Shown piece by piece: positions 56,587 to 64,000 of a DNA stretch of 64,000 bases. This stretch comes from Macrotis lagotis (taxonomy: Eukaryota; Chordata; Mammalia; Peramelemorphia; Peramelidae): the NCBI RefSeq assembly GCF_037893015.1, contig NC_133666.1, forward strand, positions 625,489,349 through 625,553,348, given 5' to 3'. The position numbers and the translations under genes are program-made. Positions within the stretch are counted from its first letter, which is position 1. Each line of letters begins with the position of its first letter. The notes under the pieces are model-generated. The model had not been told where the DNA came from and did not search any database. It saw nothing but the letters and a program-made list of their open reading frames with translations.

Positions 56587-57621
56587 AATGGTAGTATTCA
56601 ACAATCATTTTTTTTTTTTGCAAGGTTTTGAGTTTAACATTTTTCTTCCTCCCTTTCTCCCAACCCCCCAAAAGTAATCAAATATAAGCTATACATGTAT
56701 AACCATGGTAAACACAGATCCATATTAATCATGTTGTGAAAGGAGAATCAAATCCAAATGAAGAAAGAAAAGCATTAGAGAGAAAAAAGGATATAATACA
56801 TAAGACAACTTTTAAAAATTGAAGATCATAATTGGTTTACATTCAAACTCCACAGTTCCTTCCACTGGATAGGGATGGCATTCTCCATCAGAAATCTTTC
56901 AGATTTATCCTTGATTATTGTACTGCTTAAATGTACACATTCATCTGTGTTGATCATCACCACATGCTCTTAGTATGAATAATGTTCTTCTGGTTCTGCT
57001 TACCTCATTCTGTATCAGTTCATGCAAATCTTTCCAGGCTCTTTTAAGTCTCACCTCTCATGATTTCTTATAGAACAATAGTGGTCCATCATATTCATAT
57101 ACCACAATTTGTTCAGCCATTCCCCAACTGATGGGCATTCCCTCAACTTTCCAACTCTTTGCCACTAAAAAAGAGCCAGGAATTTTTGTAAAAACATGAG
57201 TTCTTATCCCAGAAGCTGGAGTCTTTGGGTTTATAAAACAACAGATTACTTTAGTCACACTGTCTCTTTTCCACCTAATCTATTCCACTGATCCACCACT
57301 CTATTTCTTAGCCATATCCAAACAGTTTTTGTGACTGCTCCCTTATAATTTTAGATCTGGTATTGCTAGGCCATATTCCATTACATTTTTCATTAATTCC
57401 CTTTATATTCTTGACCTTGTGCTCCTCCAAATGAATTTTGTTGCAATTTTTTCTAGCTTAATAAAATAATTTTTGGTAGTTTATTTGGTATGACCTTGAA
57501 TAAGTTATTTAATTTAGGAAGAATTTTCATTTTTATTATATTAATTTGGCCTACCCAAGAACAATTGACATTTGTCTGATAATTTAGAGCTGATTTTATT
57601 TGGATGAAAAATGTTTTATAA
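56587..57621 (-). mobile_element. Old L1 remnant, 3'UTR and ORF2 pieces
   Basis: AATGGTAGTATTCAACAATC and ATATAAGCTATACATGTATA (3'UTR), then the ORF2 C-terminus. A deletion near 57185 brings in GAGTTCTTATCCCAGAAG. Short frames at 57058-57258 and 57453-57716 are ORF2 relics. Confidence 0.8.
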
Positions 57622-57780
57622 TTATTATTTTTTTTAGGTTTTTGCAAGGCAATGGGGTTAAGTGGCTTGCCCAAAGGCCACACAGCTAGGCAATTATGAA
57701 GTGTCTGATGCCTCATTTGAACTCAGGTACTCCTGACTCCAGGGCTGGTGCTCTATCCACTGTGCCACCTAGCTGCCCCT
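57622..57780 (-). mobile_element. WSINE1/MAR1-like CORE-SINE
   Basis: TTTTTGCAAGGCAATGGGGT to CTGTGCCACCTAGCTGCCCC, with TATAATTATT duplicated on both sides. Confidence 0.93.
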
Positions 57781-57879
57781 TATAATTATTTTCATATAGT
57801 TGCTGAGTTTGTCTTGACAAACTCCCAATTTATTTTATGTTGTCTACAGTTACTTTATTTGTTTTTTGTTTGTTCGTTT

Positions 57880-58036
57880 ATTTGTTTATTTTAGTTTTTG
57901 CAAGGCAATGGGGTTAAGTGGCTTGCCCAAGGCCACACAGCTAGGTAATTATTAAGTGTCTGAGGTCGGATTTGAACTCAGGTACTCCTGACTCCAGAGC
58001 CAGTGCTCTATCCACTGCGCCACCTAGCTGCCCCCA
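57880..58036 (-). mobile_element. WSINE1/MAR1-like CORE-SINE
   Basis: A second copy about 100 bases on, same orientation, near consensus, flanked by CAGTTACTTTA repeats (about 57846 and 58038), consistent with a target-site duplication. Confidence 0.93.
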
Positions 58037-59485
58037 TTCAGTTACTTTAAATGGAATTTCTCTTTCTATCTCTTGCCTCTGAATTTTGTTGGTAACATAT
58101 AGAAATGCTGATGATTTATGTGAGTTTATTTTATAGCCTACAACTTTGCTAAAAGTGCTAATTGTTTCAAGTAGTTTTTCAGATGATTTTCTAAGATTCT
58201 CTAAGTATACCATCATATCATTTGCAAAGAGTGAGTTTTTTCTTCATTGTCAAGTCTAATTCCTTCAATTTCTTTTTTCTTTTCTTATTGCTAAAGTTAA
58301 CATTTCTATTGCAATATTGAATAACAATGGTGATAATGGACATTCTTGTTTCACCTTTGATTTTATTAGGAATGCTTCTAGTTTTTCCCATTATATCCCC
58401 ATGCTTGCTGATGGTTTTAGATAGAACTTACTTATTATTTTAAGGAAAGTTCCATTTATTTCTATGCTCTCTGGCATTTTTAATAAATATGGGTGCCGTA
58501 TTTTGTCAATGACTTTTTCAAGATCTATTTAAATAATTCATATGATTTATGATAGTTTTGTTACTGATATGGTCAATTATGCTGATAATTTTTCTAATAT
58601 TGAACCAACCCTCTATTCTTGCATAAATCCCACTGGATCATAGAGTATTATCCTAGTGATAATTTGCTGTTATCACTTTGCTAATAGTTTATTTAATTTT
58701 TTGCATCAATATTCATTAGGGAAATTGGTTTATAATTTTCTTTATTTTGGCTCTTCTTGGTTAGGTATCAGTACCATATTGGTGTCTTAGAAGGAATTTG
58801 GCAGAACTCCTTCATCTTTTTTTCCAAAGAGTTTATTTAGATTTAGAATTAATTGTTCTTTAATGTTCGGTAGAATTCAATCGTGACTCCATCAGGCCCT
58901 GGAGACTTTTTCCTTAGGGAGTTCATTGATGGTTTATGCAATTCCTTTTTCTGAAGTGGGATTATTTAAGTATTTAATTTCCTTTTCTGTTAATCTGTTA
59001 ATCTGAATATTTTCGCAAATATTCATCCATTTCACTTAAGTTGTTAAATTTATTGGCATACAGTTTCGTAAAGTAGCCCTGGATTTTAGTTTCCTCCTCA
59101 TTGGTTGTGAATTCACCCTTTTCACTTTTGATACTGGTAATTTGATTTTCTTCTTTCTTTTTAAAAATCAAATTAATCAAATATTTATCTATTTTATTGG
59201 TATTTTTCATAGAGCCAACTCTTAGTTTTGTTCAATAGTTTTCTTACTTTTGATTTTATTAGTCTTTTGATTTTCAGAATTTCTAATTTGATTTTTAATT
59301 GGGGATTATTAATTTGTGTTTTTCTAGCTTTTTTTTTAGTTACATGCCCAATCATTGATCTTCTCTTTCTCTATTTTATTCATGTAAGCATTTATAGATA
59401 TAAAATTTCCCCTAATAACTGTATCCTACAAGTTTTGGTATGTTGTCTCATTATGGTCAATGTCTTGACTGAATTGATTTTTTAT
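58037..59485 (-). mobile_element. Old L1 remnant, ORF2 reverse transcriptase to endonuclease end
   Basis: GCTGATGATTTATGTGAGTT, ATCATATCATTTGCAAAGAG (the FADD region in antisense), TTTCTTCTTTCTTTTTAAAA and TACAAGTTTTGGTATGTTGT follow the same order as the full-length L1 at 50.2-51.6 kb, with many stops. Confidence 0.85.
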
Positions 59486-59489
59486 TTTT

Positions 59490-60343
59490 TATTTTTTTAT
59501 TAAAGATGTTATTTGAGTTTTACAATTTCCACCATCTTACTTCCCTCCCCCCATACCCCCACTGAAAGCAATCTGTCAATCATTACTTTGTTTCCATTGT
59601 TGTACACTGATCCAAACTGAGTGTGATGAGAGAGAAATCATGTCCTTAAGGAAGAGACAAAAAGTCTAAGAGATAACAATATCAGAAAATAAGATATCTG
59701 TTTTTTTTTTCTAAATTAAAGGGAATAGTCCTTGAACTTTGTTCAAACTCCACAGCTCCTTATCTGGATACAGATGGTACTCTCCTTTGCAGATAGCCCA
59801 AAATTGTTCCCAATTGTTGCACTGATGGAATGAGCAAGTCCTTCAAGGCTGAACATCACTTCCATGTTGCTGTTAGGGTGTACAGTGTTTTTCTAGTTCT
59901 GCTCATCTCACTCAGCATCAGTTTATGCAAATCCCTCCAGGTTTCCCTGAAATCCCGTCCCTCCTGGTTTCTAATAGTGTTCCATGACATACATATACCA
60001 CAGTTTGCTAAGCCATTCCCCAATTGAAGGACATTTACTGGATTTCCAATTCTTTGCCACCATAAACAGGGCTGCTATAAATATTTTTGTACAAGTAATG
60101 TTTTTACCCTTTTTTTCTCATCTCTTCAGGGTATAGACCCAGTAGTGGTATTGCTGGGTCAAAGGGTATGCACATCTTTGTTGCCCTTTGGGCATAGGTC
60201 CAAACAGCTCTCCAGAAGGGTTGGATGAGTTCACAGCTCCACCAACAGTGTAATAGTGCCCCAGATTTCCCACATCCCTTCCAACAATGATCATTATCCT
60301 TCCTGGTCATACTGGCCAATTTGAGAGGTGTGAGGTGGTACTT
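59490..60343 (-). mobile_element. Young-type L1 3' end, 5'-truncated
   Basis: TTTTATTAAAGATGTTATTT, the C-rich tract, GTGTGATGAGAGAGAAATCA and an ORF2 end nearly identical to 48.6-49.1 kb. Homology stops at GTGTGAGGTGGTACTTCTC, followed by the unexplained island at 60344-60530. Confidence 0.9.
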
Positions 60344-60530
60344 CTCATACAATATTGCTATCACCAGCTTAGTGTTTAGCACACTGCTCCAGGAAGTGCC
60401 AAAACATAAGGAACAGATAAGAACATCTAGAGAGCCGACCCAGAAAATTATGTCGAGGGTGTACCAGGCAAGAGGACTGCTAGTCCGTTCCCAGTCATGC
60501 AATGACCTCTCTGTGACTCTCAACAGTCTC
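60344..60530. other. Unexplained non-LINE island
   Basis: About 187 bases between two L1 segments that match neither. The plus strand is open throughout and reads in part IAITSLVFSTLLQEVPKHK and VYQARGLLVRSQSCNDLSV. I do not recognise the product. It could be a piece of a cellular transcript joined to the L1 by template switching, or filler DNA at a deletion. Confidence 0.4.
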
Positions 60531-60655
60531 TTACATTCCTGTAACTTATTTAGCTCTCCTCAAAGAATTTGTGTGCTACACTTCTTGGTATATCTAAGTT
60601 TAGTATTGAAATTACTTCACTCTCTATTGTACCTTGTAGGAAGATGTAGTTTCTT
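60531..60655 (-). mobile_element. Old L1, endonuclease region
   Basis: TACATTCCTGTAACTTATTT and AGTATTGAAATTACTTCACT match 52.03-52.15 kb. It is interrupted at TCCTTATCACTTTT by the NCK1 retrocopy and resumes at 62180. Confidence 0.8.
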
Positions 60656-60669
60656 TCCTTATCACTTTT

Positions 60670-62165
60670 TTTTACAAAGTTTCTTTTTTTACACAAAATG
60701 GCATATATGTGCATGTACTGTGTTATAATAAAAATACATATGTATTATAGTCAATTTTATATAGAGTTAAAAACATCAATTTCCAGTCTGGCATTTGAAC
60801 CAACATCTTCTTAGTCTTCAATTAGATTCCTAATTTGAAATTTGCATCAGTTATTCTGGTCATCTTTCTATCATGATAAATGCGTGATGAGATATAATTT
60901 TTATCCTTGTTCAATTGTAAAAAATTGGTGCCTTTTTATAGTGTTCTACAAATTCTTCCATGGTGCTGAATTTATGCTGTCCAATGCAGTAAACAGAGTC
61001 TTTCAACTGGACTTTAAAATGCTTGTTTTTCCCTTGTGCTTTCAAAGATACTGAGAAATCATTTGGAGAAGATTCACTATCCCGAATGAGAAGGTCTCCT
61101 TCATTTCCTCTTTCATTCAATGCCATTTCTGCCTGATGTCTAGTGATTTTCCCATAATACCATGGGTTGCCAGCAAATCTGCCAGTGACTGATGGGCCAA
61201 TGTAATCACACTGTAGGAGTGATGGTTCCAATCCTGAGGTTAGCTGACTATTCTGCATGACAGTAACAGTTCTTTGGCACCAAGCCCAACTGCCCATTAA
61301 TCTTCCCACATTTCCACCACTCAGGGTCATTTTCAGGTTTTTCATTAACATCCATCACTTCTCCTTTCTCAAAATTTAACTCTTCATCATTGGAGGAGCT
61401 GAATGGATAGAGAGCTTGCACCACATGTAACACTTGTCCACTATTTAAATTGTTGATGACCGCTGCTAATTTTTCTGATAAGGAGCCCATATGGTCACCC
61501 AGAGGACTGTTGCTTTCTTCAGTCACATAGTTTGAAGGAAACCATCCAACCTGTCCATTATAGCTCCCCCATCACCAACCATCACTGCATTTCTCCATGA
61601 CAACCACCTTTGTCCCTTTTGTCAGAGATAATTCATCCACCCTCTCGGCCATGTAATTAAATTTCACATAAGCAGGCATTTTGAGGTCATATAGACGTTC
61701 TCCTGGGTCAACAAAACTGTCGTCAGCAGGAGATGAAGAATCTGGCACACTGGGTTTCCTTTTCACTTTTCCAATACCTAAAGTATCCGTTAGATTTTTT
61801 ACAATAGAAACTTTCCTTGCATTGTTTTTCCTTTCAACATAGTTAGAAGGCACAAAACCAGTTCTGTTCATAGAATTTCGAACTCTCCACCAAGACTTGG
61901 AATCATCCAGTAACCAAAGTCTTTCATTCTTCTTGATGTCAAGCTCTTGCTCTTGCTGAGCCACACAATCAAATTTGGCTTCTACCGCCACCTCTTCTGC
62001 CATCTTATGGTGGCTCTGGCGCTTTACATTAACTCTTCTTACTTCAATTTTTCATTCAGTGTGTATGCCCCGCAGGGCCGCCGCGGTCGCCGCTGGGTCG
62101 AGGAGCTGGAGGGGAGCGGAAAGCCGCTGCCCCTGCCACCGCCGCGGCGGGGATGGGGGAGGGGC
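60670..62165 (-). mobile_element. NCK1 retrotransposed mRNA copy with 14-bp target duplication
   Basis: The whole inserted mRNA: a GC-rich 5'UTR at 62004-62165 (unlike the AT-rich surroundings), the intron-less coding part, about 0.2 kb of 3'UTR, and an A-tail seen as T-runs near 60664-60700. TCCTTATCACTTTT occurs at 60656-60669 and again at 62166-62179. Confidence 0.9.
60871..62003 (-). pseudogene. NCK1P: NCK1 processed pseudogene
   Basis: NCK1 is an SH3-SH3-SH3-SH2 adaptor linking phosphotyrosine signals to actin regulators. The minus strand from ATG 62003 encodes [20 protein letters not shown] and the first SH3 ([20 protein letters not shown]), the second SH3 ([16 protein letters not shown]), the third ([19 protein letters not shown]) and the SH2 ([37 protein letters not shown]). 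I count three lesions: a TGA at 61572-61574 replacing a tryptophan of the second SH3 (CSDGW then stop), a two-base loss near 61265 at the end of the third SH3, and an extra T in a T-run near 60922 before the last about 16 codons. Introns are absent. Close overall identity suggests a fairly young copy. Confidence 0.93.
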
Positions 62166-62179
62166 TCCTTATCACTTTT

Positions 62180-62815
62180 AATGAGATCTATTTTTGCTTT
62201 TGCTTTGCCTGAGATCAGGATTACTATCCCCCCTTTTTTTTCACTTCAGATGAAGCATAATATATTCTGCTCTAGCTTTTTATCTTTACTTTGTGTGTAT
62301 CTCTCTGCTTCAAATGTGTTTCTTGTAAATAACATATTGTAGGACTCTGGTTTTTAATCCACTCTGCTATCCATTTCCTTTTTATGGAATCATCCCATTA
62401 CCCTCCATCCTATCTCCCCTCCATTTGTATTTTCTTTCTGCTTTCACCGTATTCCTCCTCACTAGTGTTTTGCTTCTGAATACTACTTCCCTCAATTTGT
62501 GCCCATTATATCAGCCCCCCTTTTCTTTCCCTTTTACCCTTTTACTTTCCCCCCCCTCCTTTCTTCCCTCTCTTCTATCAATCCCTACTTCCCTTCCCCA
62601 CCTTTACTCTTCTAATGTCTGGAGAATAAGATAAATTTCCAAACCCAGCTGAGTATTGTTATTCCCTCTTTGAGTCAAATCTAATGAAAGTAAGATTCAA
62701 GTAATTCTTTCTCCCTTCCTTTTTTCCTTCTACTATAATAAGTCCTTTGTGTCTCTTCATGTGATGTAATTTACCTCATTCCACCCATCCTATTACAATC
62801 CCTTTTTTATATTTT
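62180..62815 (-). mobile_element. Old L1, ORF2 start and inter-ORF region
   Basis: AATGAGATCTATTTTTGC, GCTTCAAATGTGTTTCTTGT and a long C/T-rich stretch (62400-62600) parallel 52.15-52.65 kb of the full-length L1. Confidence 0.8.
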
Positions 62816-62970
62816 TGTTTTGTTTGGCTTTTGCAAGGCAATGGAGTTAAGTGACTTGCCCAAGTCCACACAGCTAGGTAATTATTAAGTGTTTGAGGTC
62901 AGATTTGAACTCAGGTCCTCCTGACTCCAGGGCCGGTGCTCTATCCACTGTACCACCTAAGCCTCCCCCT
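62816..62970 (-). mobile_element. WSINE1/MAR1-like CORE-SINE
   Basis: GCAAGGCAATGGAGTTAAGT to CTGTACCACCTAAGCCTCCC. Confidence 0.9.
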
Positions 62971-63054
62971 CCTTTTTACATTTTAATTTTTTAAAATCAT
63001 CCCACCAACATCAATTCATGTCCATACCTGTTCTTCTCCTGGCATTTTTCCTGG

Positions 63055-64000
63055 AGTAAGATGACCAAGTACTTCCATTATTTTGAAAACTTGACACATT
63101 TTTTTTGTGATCCATATGGCTTTAGTATAGTCAGTGAAACAGAAATGGAATTTTTCTAGAACTCTCTTGCTTTCTCCATAAAGCAGTGAATGTGGACAAA
63201 TTGATCTTTAGCTCCTCTGTCTTTTTGAAAATCAGCTAATTTTTCGTTTATGTAATTTGGAAATCTATCTTATAGAATCTTAAGTACAACCTTGCTGATG
63301 TGTCAAATGAGTGCAATTGTTTGAAAATTTGGACATTACTTGGCCTTGCCCTTCTTTAGGATTGAGGGGTAAATGGATCTTTTCCAATTCAGCAGTCACT
63401 GTTGAGTTTTCTAAATTTGTTATAGTTAAATGCATTGCTTTAACATAATCATCTTTTAGTATTTTAAAAGACTCAGCTGAAATTTCATTACCTTCACTAA
63501 CCTTGTTAGCAAATCTTCCTACAGCCCACTGGTTTCATTCTTCAGCATTTCTGGTTCTAGATCAGTTACCATACCTTTATGGTTATTGTAATATTATGAT
63601 CTTTCTTGTATAATTCTTTTGTGTATTCTTTCCACCTCTCCTTAATCTCTTCTTCTTCTGTTAAATACCTACCATTTTTGTCTTTTACTATGATCATTTT
63701 GGCATGAAACTTTATCTTGATATCTAATTTCTTGAAGAGATTTCTTGTCTTTCTCCTTCTGTTGTTTTCTTCTATTTCTTTGCATTCCTCATTTAAGAAA
63801 ATTTTATCTCTCCTTACTATTCTCTGGAATCCTCTATTCAGGGGAGTATATCTTTCCTTTTTGCTTTCTTTCTTTCCTTATCTATCTGTAAAGATTTATC
63901 AGACAGTTATTTTGCTTTCCTGCTCTTCTTTTTCTTTGGAATGTTTTTGTTGCTGCCTCTTGTACAATATCGTGAACCTCTGGCCATAGTTTTTCAGGCA
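63055..64000 (-). mobile_element. RTE/BovB-type LINE, running off the window
   Basis: The minus strand at the right edge reads PEKLWPEVHDIVQEAA, then pieces resembling NEECKEIEENNRRRKTRNLF, KKLDIKIKFHAKMIIVKDKN and TEEEEIKERWKEYTKELYKK, the conserved stretch between endonuclease and reverse transcriptase in RTE/BovB elements. Several stops interrupt it. The plus-strand 90-codon frame at 63717 is its shadow. The element continues beyond 64000. Confidence 0.8.

Overview
The window is eukaryotic and almost certainly marsupial. Its only multi-exon gene is mammalian, and it is packed with tRNA-derived CORE-SINEs (WSINE1/MAR1/MON1-like), L1 LINEs with a G-rich 3' end, CR1/L3 remnants and an RTE/BovB-type LINE. 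The species cannot be named from the sequence alone.

Left third (1-14,105): the 3' two-thirds of ILF3 on the plus strand, entering part-way through the DZF domain. Both classical ends are present: the short terminal exon of NF90 (stop at 7909) and the three further exons of NF110 (stop at 13529). Thirteen complete splice junction pairs keep the reading frame. In human, ILF3 lies on 19p13.2.

Middle (17,690-41,300): three minus-strand copies of an intron-less-coding GT31 glycosyltransferase gene (B3GALT2-like). Copy A (17,690-18,551) is badly decayed. Copy B (23,690-24,695) has one in-frame stop and a 21-base C run. Copy C (38,470-39,504) has an open 344-codon frame but an altered DxD motif. 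About 0.9-1.5 kb upstream of each copy lies a segment resembling the start of the ILF3 3'UTR. The gene family and the ILF3 tail therefore appear to have been duplicated together. All four tail copies, ILF3's own included, keep the 9-mer ATTGCATCA. Copies B and C also have a minus-strand splice donor beside it and an acceptor just before the start codon. This suggests a small upstream exon and a shared promoter that originated inside, or overlaps, the ILF3 3'UTR.

Right part (about 25,700-64,000): mostly transposable elements. The clearest structure is a three-level L1 nest: a full-length 6.8-kb L1 (48,257-55,094) with a perfect 13-bp target duplication, inside a 5'-truncated L1, inside an older L1. 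There are two processed pseudogenes, HINT1 (about 31,630-32,165) and NCK1 (60,871-62,003). The NCK1 copy has a 14-bp target duplication and sits in an L1. An RTE LINE runs off the right edge. I saw no tRNA genes, other RNA genes or CRISPR-like arrays.
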